Part shown: positions 21,733 to 30,109 of the stretch, piece after piece
How positions within the stretch are numbered: position 1 is the first letter of the stretch
Layout of the letters: each line of letters starts with the position of its first letter
NCBI GenBank assembly: GCA_028818695.1
Contig: JAPPNK010000005.1
Span: forward strand, 1 to 64,000
From: Candidatus Poribacteria bacterium
Lineage (GTDB): Bacteria; Poribacteria; WGA-4E; GCA-2687025
Length of the DNA: 64,000 nt
Reading direction: 5' to 3'
Notes under the pieces: model-generated
Seen by the model: only the letters and a program-made list of their open reading frames with translations
Told to the model about the DNA's origin: nothing
Databases searched by the model: none
Made by a program: the position numbers and the translations under genes

Positions 21733-24605
21733 GGGATCGCCTTGCCGCAATCGTATCGGTATTATTGATGTTGTCTTCTTCGGCCGCCTTAGGCGCGGAT
21801 GAATCTGAATGGCTGAAGGAGCTGCAGAACGATATTGAGAATGTCGAAAAAGCGCGCCAAAAACGCCCCGAACTTCACCGAAGCCTTGTCAAAAAATGGA
21901 GCGACGCTGACCGTCTGGACGCCCTTGTTGACGAATACGCCGCCCGCGCGCAGATGGAGCCTGATAACGCCCCCCTGCTTTACGGCTTCGGATACGCTCT
22001 CGCGGTGCGGAGCAAACCGGGCGACCTTGAAAACGCCGCCGCCGCGCTCATTGAAGCGACCGAAATCGACCCGACCTTTCTCCTCGCCTATTTCACGCTC
22101 GGCGGGACCTTCTTAAAATATGCGCAGGAGGGAAGCGACATTGACCAAAACAGCCTCGGGCAAGCGCTGGAAGCGTACCAAGAATGCGCCATCATTGATG
22201 AAACTTTCGCGCCCGCCCAGTACGGCATCGCCGAAACGCTGCGCGTCCAAGAAGAGTTTGAGTTGGCGCTTGAACATTATGAGATTGCGTTGGGCTTGTC
22301 GGCGTCTGAATGGGCGCTGCCGCACTACGGAATGGCGCTGGCGTATGAGGCGATGGACGATCTTGGCAGCGCGGAGGCGTCGGCGCGCCTTGCGCTTGTC
22401 ATTGATGAGAAGTACGCCTCGGCGATGTTTCTTCTAGGTCAACTGCGCGCCGCTCAAGGCTCGCCGCAAGAGGCAGTAGATCTCTACGACGAGGCGGAGC
22501 GGATAACGGGATACGCGCCGGCGGATGAGCTGCTGCGTCTGGCGCGCGTTTTTGTGGAGACGCAGTACGACGACCGCGCCGAGACATACTATCGGCGCGC
22601 TATCGAGGCGGCTCCTGAAGACGCGCGCTTCTTGCCGGAAACCCGCTATGAGCTGGGCGAGCTGCTGTGGAGAAAGGGCGACAAAGAGGCAGCGGCTATG
22701 GAGTATAAAGCCGCCGCCGAGCTGGACGCTAGATTTGAAAACTATTTTATTGAGCAAGCGCGAGCGCTCTACCATGACGCGGAACAGCCGGATGAAACCG
22801 CCGCGCGCGAGGCGCTGGACAAGGCTCTCGCCGTCAACGCGCTCATGCCGGAAAAAAATAGCGCCGCGCATCTCTTGTACGCCGAAATCGAAACCGCAAG
22901 CGGCAACGCAAACGAAGCGATACGCCTCTATGAAGCCGCCGCCGAAATCAGCCCAGACGAGCCAACGATCTACTTCCCGCTCGGCGATCTTCTCTACGCA
23001 AACGGAGAACGAGAACGCGCCGGCGAAGCGTTTCGAAAAGCGGCTGAACTGAACCCAGACGAAGCGCGAAAATACGCGGAATACGCCGAAGGAGTGTACG
23101 CGACGGGGCGCCTTGATGAAGCGGCGCAGGCATGGGACAAGCATCTCATGATTCATCCAGGCGACGCCTCCGCCCGCTACTGGCTAGCCCGTTCCTATGA
23201 AGAGAACGAGAAGACGGAGCAGGCGCTTGAGCATTACGAAACGCTGCGGGCAAACGCCCCCGACACAGAAGACGCGCTCTTCCGCCTCTCCAAAATCTAT
23301 GTCGCGCAGGAGCGAAGCGAGGAGGCGCTGGAGGTCATGCATGAACTGATCGCGCTGCGCCCCAACGATCCAGACGCGCACTATATGCTCGGCGAAACGC
23401 TGTTTGCGTTGAACGACCATGAACGCGCCCTGCCGGTCTATCAGCGGGTTGTGGAGCTGGACGAAACGCATGCTTCCGCGCATGAGAAGATCGGGCAGCT
23501 GTTGGAGCCGACCGATCCGGAAGCGGCTGAAGCGGCTTATTTGCGCGTCGTTGAGCTGGAGCCTGAACGCCCGAATCCCTACTTCCGCCTTGCCAAGATC
23601 AGCCTAGACCGCAAAGATGAAGAGACGGGCATGGAGCGGTTGAAGCTGGGGCTGGAACGCGATCCGAATCGGCCGGACGAACAGTACACACTCGCGTCTC
23701 TTTTAGACAAGCGCGGAAAACTGACCGAAGCCATGCCGCATTACGCCGTATCGGTTAAACTGAAGCCCGAAATGCATGAGCGGCAGTATGAATACGCCCG
23801 GTGCGCCCACCGGGTCGCGGAGGCGGCGAAGGATGCTGAGGAGCGGGAAGCTGCGCTCGCCGCCGCGGACGCCGCTTACAGCGCCGCGATTGAAATTGAG
23901 CCGACGGCGGACCGGCATTACTGGCGCGGCCGTCTGCGGTTCGAATATCGGCAGCTTGGAGAGGAGCTGCATCTGATGAGCGACGTTGCGGACGACTTTC
24001 GCGCCGTCGTAAAGCTGGAACCGAAGCGTCTGGAGGCGCGTTACTGGCTTGGGAAGACGTTTGTGGAGATGGAGCAGGAGGAATTGGCGCGCCAGACGTT
24101 TCAGAATCTGTTGAAGTTGGACGCGAAATATCCTGAAGCGAATACGGAGCTGGGCTTGCTGGAGGAGAAACGGCGTGAATATGACGCGGCGATGCGATTT
24201 TTCCACCTTGAGTTGAAAGTGAACCCGAAGTCGTATATGTCGCATCGGCGGCTCGGCTTTCTTTATATGCACCATGTGGTGGATCCGAGCTTGGGCGCGG
24301 AGCATCTTGGGAAGGCGACGGAGCTGAACCCGACCGACGCGGAGGCGTTTTTTGAGTACGGGCGGGCATTGTATGAGATTTCGCAGCTGCGCTTGTCGGC
24401 TCGCGCCTTTGAAAAAGCGGTCAAGCTGAACCCTGCGCATATCACGGCGAACTACAACCTGGCGACGGTGTATGAGTACCTTGACAAGCCCAAGCTGGCG
24501 GCGGCGCGTCTGCGCCATCTGCTCACGCTGGAGGGCGTCCCCGGCGAGTGGCGCATCAAGGCGCAGGAAGAAATCAAACGATTGGAAGCGTTGAGCGGAG
24601 AATAA
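21729..24605 (+). CDS. Large exported TPR protein
   Basis: The 958-residue protein has an N-terminal signal peptide (MRDRLAAIVSVLLMLSSSAA, cleavage near ALGA). It then has an almost unbroken array of roughly two dozen TPR-like helical hairpins, with recurrent patterns such as AIRLYEAAAEISPDEPTIYF and ALEHYETLRANAPDTEDALF. No enzymatic domain is seen. Such arrays bind protein partners in the periplasm or at the outer membrane. Overlap with the propeller-TPR gene upstream suggests the two are made together and may form a complex. Confidence 0.85.
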   Translation: MRDRLAAIVSVLLMLSSSAALGADESEWLKELQNDIENVEKARQKRPELHRSLVKKWSDADRLDALVDEYAARAQMEPDNAPLLYGFGYALAVRSKPGDLENAAAALIEATEIDPTFLLAYFTLGGTFLKYAQEGSDIDQNSLGQALEAYQECAIIDETFAPAQYGIAETLRVQEEFELALEHYEIALGLSASEWALPHYGMALAYEAMDDLGSAEASARLALVIDEKYASAMFLLGQLRAAQGSPQEAVDLYDEAERITGYAPADELLRLARVFVETQYDDRAETYYRRAIEAAPEDARFLPETRYELGELLWRKGDKEAAAMEYKAAAELDARFENYFIEQARALYHDAEQPDETAAREALDKALAVNALMPEKNSAAHLLYAEIETASGNANEAIRLYEAAAEISPDEPTIYFPLGDLLYANGERERAGEAFRKAAELNPDEARKYAEYAEGVYATGRLDEAAQAWDKHLMIHPGDASARYWLARSYEENEKTEQALEHYETLRANAPDTEDALFRLSKIYVAQERSEEALEVMHELIALRPNDPDAHYMLGETLFALNDHERALPVYQRVVELDETHASAHEKIGQLLEPTDPEAAEAAYLRVVELEPERPNPYFRLAKISLDRKDEETGMERLKLGLERDPNRPDEQYTLASLLDKRGKLTEAMPHYAVSVKLKPEMHERQYEYARCAHRVAEAAKDAEEREAALAAADAAYSAAIEIEPTADRHYWRGRLRFEYRQLGEELHLMSDVADDFRAVVKLEPKRLEARYWLGKTFVEMEQEELARQTFQNLLKLDAKYPEANTELGLLEEKRREYDAAMRFFHLELKVNPKSYMSHRRLGFLYMHHVVDPSLGAEHLGKATELNPTDAEAFFEYGRALYEISQLRLSARAFEKAVKLNPAHITANYNLATVYEYLDKPKLAAARLRHLLTLEGVPGEWRIKAQEEIKRLEALSGE

Positions 24606-24629
24606 CGGACGCTGTCGAATCAGTTTTTC

Positions 24630-24658
24630 TTGCGCTTCGCGTTCGAGTGTGCTATGTT
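24630..24658 (+). promoter_or_regulatory. Promoter of the spondin lipoprotein gene
   Basis: TTGCGC (24630-24635), 17-base spacer, TATGTT (24653-24658), about 60 bases before the chosen ATG. Confidence 0.6.
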
Positions 24659-24719
24659 AATTTGAAGTATGTTGACGGTGGATTGAAACCAAACCTGTTC
24701 AATGAAGGAATTTTGCCCT

Positions 24720-25484
24720 ATGAAGATTCGAAAACGACTCCTTTCAGCTGCCGCGCTCGGAGCGGCCGCGACGCTTCTTCTGACCGCTGGATGCGAAACC
24801 ATCCCCTACCCCCTTAACCCAGACGGTCCCGTCGAAACAGTGAACTTCACTGTCCGCATTGAAAACGTCTCGGACGGCTCCGTCCTTTTGGCGCCGGGCA
24901 TCTGGCTGCTCCATACCACGGACGGGCCTCTCTTCTCTGACGGCGGCATGGGCGTACTCGGCCTTGAGCCTCTCGCCGAAGACGGCAACCCGTTCCCGCT
25001 GACCGGGTTGAACCCGTCCGGCCTCGCCATTCATCTGGACGCCGACCCCGGCATTCTCTACGGCGGCGTGTTCGCCGCTCCGGAAGGCTCCGACACTCCC
25101 GCGCCGCTCCACGCAGGCGAATCGTACGTGTTCAACTTCCCTGCCGTGTACGGCGCCAAACTCACCTTCGCCACCATGTTCGTCCACTCGAACGATCTCT
25201 TTTACGCCCCAAGCGAAATGGGCATCGATCTGTTTGACGAGCAGTACGCTGTTCCTCTGAAAGGCGACGTCACCGACATGATCATGCTCTGGGACGCCGG
25301 CACCGAGGTGAACGAAGAACCGGGCGTCGGACCCAACCAAGCGCCGCGCCAGGCTGGTCCAAACACGGGCGAAGATGAAAACGGCGTCGTTCATCTCGTC
25401 AACGACGGATACGTCTACCCGCCGGTGGAATCGGCTATCCGCGTGACGATCATGAACGACAAGCTGAACCCGGACAATTACTAA
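24720..25484 (+). CDS. Spondin-domain lipoprotein
   Basis: The start used is ATG 24720, nine bases after AAGGAA, giving a lipoprotein signal (KRLLSAAALGAAATLLLTAGC, cysteine near 25). An upstream ATG at 24702 would give a longer n-region. The mature part is a spondin-N-type domain: VNFTVRIENVS, LAPGIWLLH, FATMFVHSNDLFYAPSE, GIDLFDE, GDVTDMIMLWDAGTEVNEEP and QAPRQAGPNTG. Bacterial spondin-domain proteins are surface or periplasmic and of unknown role; the eukaryotic domain binds matrix components and calcium. It would be processed by LspA. Confidence 0.85.
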   Translation: MKIRKRLLSAAALGAAATLLLTAGCETIPYPLNPDGPVETVNFTVRIENVSDGSVLLAPGIWLLHTTDGPLFSDGGMGVLGLEPLAEDGNPFPLTGLNPSGLAIHLDADPGILYGGVFAAPEGSDTPAPLHAGESYVFNFPAVYGAKLTFATMFVHSNDLFYAPSEMGIDLFDEQYAVPLKGDVTDMIMLWDAGTEVNEEPGVGPNQAPRQAGPNTGEDENGVVHLVNDGYVYPPVESAIRVTIMNDKLNPDNY

Positions 25485-25505
25485 ACTTGTGAGAAAGCCG
25501 CGTCA

Positions 25506-25534
25506 GCGCGCCTCGGCGAAAGGCTGAGGCGCGC
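25506..25534. terminator. Strong GC hairpin between the spondin and rluD-type genes
   Basis: GCGCGCCTC (25506-25514) pairs perfectly with GAGGCGCGC (25526-25534) across an 11-base loop. No T-tract follows, so it may be a Rho-type or attenuating structure or a transcript-end stabiliser. It ends 11 bases before the next ATG. Confidence 0.5.
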
Positions 25535-25545
25535 CGCGCATACCC

Positions 25546-26487
25546 ATGCCGAATGAAGCCGTCTTCCGGGTGTCGCAAGAAGGTGCCGGTATGCGTCTGG
25601 ATAAACTGGTTGTCGAAGCCGCCGACGGCTGGTCGCGCGGCGACATCCAGCGCGCCATACGCGCCGGCGCAATCCTTGTCGACGGCAGGCGAGTCGCGCC
25701 CAGCTTTCGTGTGTCCGCTGGACAGCGGATCGAACGCCCGCTCAATCCGCCCAAGCCCGAAACCCCAAAGCCCGAACCGATACCCCTTCACATCGTCTAT
25801 GAAGAAGCGGACGCTCTCGTCGTCAACAAACCGGCGGGCATGACGACGCATCCTGCGCCAGGCTCCGAGTCGGGAACGCTGGTGAACGCGCTTCTCGCGC
25901 ATTGCCCGCAGATTGCGCATGTCGGGGAGCCGAACCGCCCCGGCATTGTCCACCGCCTTGACCGAGGCACGAGCGGGCTTCTCGCCGCCGCCAAAACGAC
26001 GCGCGGATATGAAGCGCTGCGCCCGCAGTTTGCCGATCATTCGACGGAGCGCCGATATTGCGCCGTTGTGTACGGCTCTCCGCCGGATGTCGGCGTCATC
26101 GACGCGCCGATCGGTCGCAGCGCGCGCAACCGAACGCGCTTCACGGTTGGCGGAATCCACCCGCGCAGCGCCGTGACGCATTTCAGCGCCGCGGAGCGAT
26201 TCCGCTATCAAGGCGCCGACTTCGCCCTGTTGAACGTAACGCTTGAAACGGGGCGGACGCATCAGATACGGGTTCATCTGTCGCATATCGGTTTCGGCGT
26301 CGTCGGCGACCCGACCTACGGGAGCGGTTCTCGGGGCGGTCTCCTGCGGGCAGAGCGGCCGATGCTCCATGCGGAGCGGCTCGGATTTGCGCTTCCATCC
26401 ACAGGAGAGCTCCGAACCTTCCGCGTCAACCCGCCCGGCGACATTCAGCAGACGCTGGCGGTACTGCGCGGGGAGGGCTCGTCGTAA
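25546..26487 (+). CDS. RluA/RluD-family 23S rRNA pseudouridine synthase
   Basis: The 313-residue enzyme begins with an S4 RNA-binding domain (about 15-65, MRLDKLVVEAADGWSRGDIQ) followed by the RluA catalytic domain. The motif HRLDRGTSGLL holds the catalytic Asp at 139, and LVVNKPAGMTTHP and GRTHQIRVHLSHIG are conserved. RluD modifies helix 69 uridines of 23S rRNA; the S4 domain and overall length (313) favour the RluD/RluC-type group, but the target base is not provable from sequence. Confidence 0.9.
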   Translation: MPNEAVFRVSQEGAGMRLDKLVVEAADGWSRGDIQRAIRAGAILVDGRRVAPSFRVSAGQRIERPLNPPKPETPKPEPIPLHIVYEEADALVVNKPAGMTTHPAPGSESGTLVNALLAHCPQIAHVGEPNRPGIVHRLDRGTSGLLAAAKTTRGYEALRPQFADHSTERRYCAVVYGSPPDVGVIDAPIGRSARNRTRFTVGGIHPRSAVTHFSAAERFRYQGADFALLNVTLETGRTHQIRVHLSHIGFGVVGDPTYGSGSRGGLLRAERPMLHAERLGFALPSTGELRTFRVNPPGDIQQTLAVLRGEGSS

Positions 26488-26526
26488 TTTAAGCGGCGGA
26501 TGGGCAGTTTTTGTTCCGCCTTCTGT

Positions 26527-26555
26527 TTGCGTACAGCTCAAGATCGGGGTATGCT
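26527..26555 (+). promoter_or_regulatory. Promoter of the YCF48-like gene
   Basis: TTGCGT (26527-26532), 17-base spacer, TATGCT (26550-26555), 38 bases before ATG 26594. Confidence 0.6.
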
Positions 26556-26593
26556 TAAAGGGACGCCCGCAACGTCATTGGAAAGGATTCTGT

Positions 26594-27607
26594 ATGTTTA
26601 AAAAAATCGCACTCGCTGCCGTCGCTTCGATGCTCGCACTCGCTCATATCAACGCGGAAGCTCAGGTTGCCTTTCTAGAGATCAGACCGCCCGACTCGAA
26701 CGATATTTCCGGATTCTACAACAAAATTTATTTCGTTGAGGATTCGTTTGGGTACCTCGTCGGGGAGCAAACGCTCGAAGACGAGAAAGCGATCGTCTCC
26801 TTCTCGCGCGACAAGGGCAAGTCCTGGGAAATTAAAGCGCAGCTCGCGCCCGATCGGCTCATGGGCGGAGCCTTCGTGGACGAGAAACATGGATGGGTTG
26901 TCGGCGAGCGCGGCTCCGTAATCCACACAAGGGACGGGGGGGAAAACTGGCGCATCCAAACCAGCAAGGTGTCGGTCGACCTGCAAAGCGTCTTCTTCCT
27001 GGACGAAAAGGTCGGATGGGCTGTCGGAAGCAACAGCACCGTCGTCCATACCGATAGCGGCGGACGTTCATGGGACATACTCTTGGGCGGAACTCCCAGC
27101 GAGAATGTCGGGGAAGGCGAGATCACCTTTCTTGACGTTCATTTCTTTGACGAGAAAAACGGGGTACTGGTTGGCGCCGGCGCTGAAGGCGTCGTCATGA
27201 TCACCTCCGACGGCGGGACAACTTGGGTCGTAGTCCACAAGTCGTCGGCGAACTACGCCAGCCTCGCCTTCGGCGACAAAAACAACGGATGGGTGGTTGG
27301 ACAAGACGGCATGGTTGAAGCGACGACAGACGGAGGAAAAACTTGGACGCCCCAAAACAGCGGGGTTGAAGAATATCTGAAAGATGTCGCCGCCGCGGAC
27401 GGTAAAACGGCATGGCTCTCCGGCGACAACGGAACCATCGGATACACCGCCGACGGCGGTAAAACATGGAGCCTCGTCGAAGTGCCGGTCACCATCTTCG
27501 GCAAGAAGTCGCCGTTGAAAAGGCCTGTCACAGGCATCGCCGCCTTTAAAAAGAAAGCGTGGGCAGTGACCGATTTCGGCCGCGTCTTCCATTTTCAGCT
27601 CCAGTGA
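26594..27607 (+). CDS. Exported YCF48/Hcf136-like beta-propeller
   Basis: The frame extends back to 26243 inside the previous gene, but ATG 26594 follows a promoter and a GAAAGGA site and opens a signal peptide (MFKKIALAAVASMLALAHIN, cleaved near AEAQ). The 337-residue product consists of repeats of the type GWVVGERGSVIHTRDGGENW, GWAVGSNSTVVHTDSGGRSW and GWVVGQDGMVEATTDGGKTW. These are the BNR/YCF48 signature of a seven-bladed propeller. Hcf136 assists photosystem II assembly in plants; bacterial relatives outside phototrophs are secreted proteins of unknown role. Its stop overlaps the next start as GTGA. Confidence 0.85.
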   Translation: MFKKIALAAVASMLALAHINAEAQVAFLEIRPPDSNDISGFYNKIYFVEDSFGYLVGEQTLEDEKAIVSFSRDKGKSWEIKAQLAPDRLMGGAFVDEKHGWVVGERGSVIHTRDGGENWRIQTSKVSVDLQSVFFLDEKVGWAVGSNSTVVHTDSGGRSWDILLGGTPSENVGEGEITFLDVHFFDEKNGVLVGAGAEGVVMITSDGGTTWVVVHKSSANYASLAFGDKNNGWVVGQDGMVEATTDGGKTWTPQNSGVEEYLKDVAAADGKTAWLSGDNGTIGYTADGGKTWSLVEVPVTIFGKKSPLKRPVTGIAAFKKKAWAVTDFGRVFHFQLQ

Positions 27608-28779
27608 GGCGTCTTGCGGCGCGCGTTGAACCGCTCGGGTCCGAATCGGCGTTCAGCGTTCTGAAACGCGCGCGCGAACTGGAAGCGCAGGGGCGGGACA
27701 TCGTCCATGTCGAAATCGGACAGCCCGATTTCAACACGCCGGCGCATATCGTCCAAGCCGCTTACAAAGCGATACGCGCCGGCGAAACAGGGTACGCCCC
27801 CACCATGGGGCTGCCCGAAATGCGCGAAGCGGCGGCTCTGGACGCTTCCAAACGCCGCGGGATACAGATCGACCCTGAAGATGTCATCGTTGCAACCGGC
27901 GCCAAACCGCTGCTTTTCTTCGCCGCCCTCGCCTGCATCGAAACAGGAGACGAGGTCCTATGCCCCAACCCAGGCTTCCCGATCTACGAATCGGTCGTAC
28001 GCATGGCGGGCGGAACGCCCGTGCCGTACTATTTAAAAGAGTCGCGCGGCTTCCGCTTCGACATTGACCAGTTCCAGGACGCTCTCACCGACAGAACGGC
28101 GATGGCGATCTTGAACTCGCCGCACAACCCGACCGGCGGGACGCTCTCCAAGACGGAGCTGAGAGCGGTTGCCGACGCGGCGAACGACCGCGGCCTCTGG
28201 GTTCTCTCAGACGAGGTTTACGGACGGTTGGTTTACGACGAACCGCATGAGAGCGTTCTATCGTTCGAGGGAATGCGCGGCAGAACGATCATGGTGGACG
28301 GCGCCTCCAAGGCGTATGCGATGACGGGCTGGCGGCTCGGATGGGCGGTCTTGCCTCCGGCGCTGAAAACGGCGTTTGAGCTGTTGACCGTCAATTCCAA
28401 CTCATGCGCTCCGCCGTTCACGCAACGGGCCGGCGCAGCCGCCCTGAACGGACCCCAAGACTGCGTCCAGCGCATGCGCCTCGAATTCGCCAGACGGCGC
28501 GAGATCGTCGTTGACGGCTTGAACGCCATCGACGGAATCGAATGCGCGTCTCCGCAGGGCGCTTTTTACGCCTTTCCAAATATACGTCAGCTTGGAAACG
28601 ATAAGCAGATCGCCGACCAGCTGCTGGAAGAGGCAGGCGTCGCGTCGCTGTGGGGTTCCTCCTTTGGCGACGGCGGGACGGGCCATCTCCGCATCTCCTA
28701 CGCGACCGCCGTTGAGCGTTTAGAAGAGGCGCTTCGCCGTATTCGATGCTTTGCCGAAAAAACGCTTCGAGCGCCTTAG
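27604..28779 (+). CDS. Class I/II pyridoxal-phosphate aminotransferase
   Basis: The start is GTG 27604, overlapping the previous stop as GTGA, which gives 391 residues beginning with the usual VRRLAARVEPLGSESAFSVL. Fold-type I features are complete: GQPDFNTPAHI, GYAPTMGLPEMREA, ILNSPHNPTGG, DEVYGRLVYD, and the PLP lysine in VDGASKAYAMTGWRLGW (K236), with a substrate-binding arginine in GHLRISYA near the C-terminus. It resembles aspartate/tyrosine-type aminotransferases of the I-gamma group. The amino donor is not determined. It converges on pth with a 4-base overlap of their stops. Confidence 0.88.
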   Translation: MRRLAARVEPLGSESAFSVLKRARELEAQGRDIVHVEIGQPDFNTPAHIVQAAYKAIRAGETGYAPTMGLPEMREAAALDASKRRGIQIDPEDVIVATGAKPLLFFAALACIETGDEVLCPNPGFPIYESVVRMAGGTPVPYYLKESRGFRFDIDQFQDALTDRTAMAILNSPHNPTGGTLSKTELRAVADAANDRGLWVLSDEVYGRLVYDEPHESVLSFEGMRGRTIMVDGASKAYAMTGWRLGWAVLPPALKTAFELLTVNSNSCAPPFTQRAGAAALNGPQDCVQRMRLEFARRREIVVDGLNAIDGIECASPQGAFYAFPNIRQLGNDKQIADQLLEEAGVASLWGSSFGDGGTGHLRISYATAVERLEEALRRIRCFAEKTLRAP

Positions 28780-29375
28780 CCCTCAGCCTGCGAATCTGAG
28801 CGAATCGTCCGGTTAAAACGGTTCATTGCCGCTTCAAACCCGTTTGCCGCGGCGTATTTCAGCGCGTCTGCCGTATATTCGATCAGCTCCGCCGCAACAG
28901 ACGCCTCGCTGCGGCGAAACGCGCTGAGGGCAAAGTCGGACGCCCTTGACGGATGCGGAGCCGGACCGATCCCAAGACGCGCGCGGGGCGTCTCCTCGGT
29001 CCCGAGCTCCTGCAGGACGGAGCGCAGGCCGTTATGGCTCCCCGCGCTTCCGCGAAGCCGAAGCCGCAGCGAACCGAGCGTCAAATGAAAATCGTCCAGA
29101 ACGATCCAGATGTTCTCTGGGGGAATGCCGTATGTCTCCGACAGGGCGCGAACGGCATGCCCGCTCTTGTTCATATAGGTCAACGGTTTCGCCAATAGGA
29201 CGCGGACGCCTTCCAACTCCGCAGGCTGAAGCGCCGCGTTGAATTTGAGATAGGCTCCCCCGCATGAATGGCGGCGCGAAAGCGCATCCACCGTTTTAAA
29301 ACCGATGTTGTGGCGCGTTCCGTCATACGCCGCGCCGGGGTTGCCCAAGCCGATAACCGCCGCCTCAAAGCTCAT
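28776..29375 (-). CDS. pth: Peptidyl-tRNA hydrolase
   Basis: Pth recycles peptidyl-tRNAs released from stalled ribosomes. The start is taken at ATG 29375 (199 residues); an ATG at 29399 would lengthen it by eight. The active-site motifs are present: VIGLGNPGAAYDGTRHNIGF with catalytic His, PLTYMNKSG, VLDDFHL, and GSAGSHNGLRSV. The order bL25-amidase-GerMN-pth keeps the common rplY-pth pairing but with two envelope genes inserted between. It overlaps the GerMN stop by 11 bases. Confidence 0.93.
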   Translation of the reverse strand: MSFEAAVIGLGNPGAAYDGTRHNIGFKTVDALSRRHSCGGAYLKFNAALQPAELEGVRVLLAKPLTYMNKSGHAVRALSETYGIPPENIWIVLDDFHLTLGSLRLRLRGSAGSHNGLRSVLQELGTEETPRARLGIGPAPHPSRASDFALSAFRRSEASVAAELIEYTADALKYAAANGFEAAMNRFNRTIRSDSQAEG

Positions 29376-30105
29376 CGTCAAGTTCAGCGTAAAAAACAAG
29401 GTCGATCGGGCTGGACAGGCGCAGCTGCGAAGCGTTCGGGTCCAGCTCTTTTCCTTCGACCAGCAGCGCCGCGCGCCGCGTCGTCGGCAGATTTTCGCGT
29501 ATCGTTTTCGCCAGGGAGATCACAATCTCCAGCTCCCGCGTGAGACCCTTGTTAAGGCTCTCTGCAAAGCCGTCGGTAAAATTCAGATACGCCTGATTCT
29601 CCGCGTCTATGTAGGCGCTCAACAGCTCTGTGGACGGAACAATCCCGCCCGCTTCCGCCATCGCAGACATCCACACCTCCGCGACCAGTTTGAGCCTGTT
29701 TGCGTTTCCTTCAGGTATCTTCTCTTGGCGCCGCTTGGTTGACCATGTCCCGCCGTCCGCGTCCGCCTCGGCGCTGGGCAGCGCAATGAGCAGCGAGCGC
29801 TCCTGCGTCTGAGCGGCGGGGTTGCCTGGAGCGTTGTGAAGATCGTTTGCGGAGTTGAGAACGGGCGCGTCCGACTCCGCCGGCGGATTCGGAAGCAGGA
29901 CCGCCCAGATAATGAACGCCGCCGCCGACAGACTCGCCAGCAAAACCGCCGCGACGCATCCGTAAAGATTGATTTTGGGCTGCTTTGCGGCGGAATTTTC
30001 TGCGGAACGCGGAGAGTCGTCGTCTCCCGCCGCCCGACGACGACGCTCTAGGTACCGGCGGCGCCGTTCAAGCGCGCGGGCGCGTTCTGGGCTGCGCGGG
30101 CGCAT
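29365..30105 (-). CDS. GerMN-domain membrane protein
   Basis: The 246-residue protein has a basic N-terminus, one membrane helix (about 48-70) and a C-terminal GerMN domain: STELLSAYIDAENQAYLNFT, LTRELEIVISLAKTIRENLP and AALLVEGKELD. GerMN domains occur in spore-germination protein GerM and in many non-spore-forming bacteria. They are often encoded beside N-acetylmuramoyl-L-alanine amidases, as here (gap of 4 bases), and are thought to act in cell-wall remodelling. A periplasmic partner of the amidase is the best inference. Confidence 0.8.
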   Translation of the reverse strand: MRPRSPERARALERRRRYLERRRRAAGDDDSPRSAENSAAKQPKINLYGCVAAVLLASLSAAAFIIWAVLLPNPPAESDAPVLNSANDLHNAPGNPAAQTQERSLLIALPSAEADADGGTWSTKRRQEKIPEGNANRLKLVAEVWMSAMAEAGGIVPSTELLSAYIDAENQAYLNFTDGFAESLNKGLTRELEIVISLAKTIRENLPTTRRAALLVEGKELDPNASQLRLSSPIDLVFYAELDDEL

Positions 30106-30109
30106 CGGT

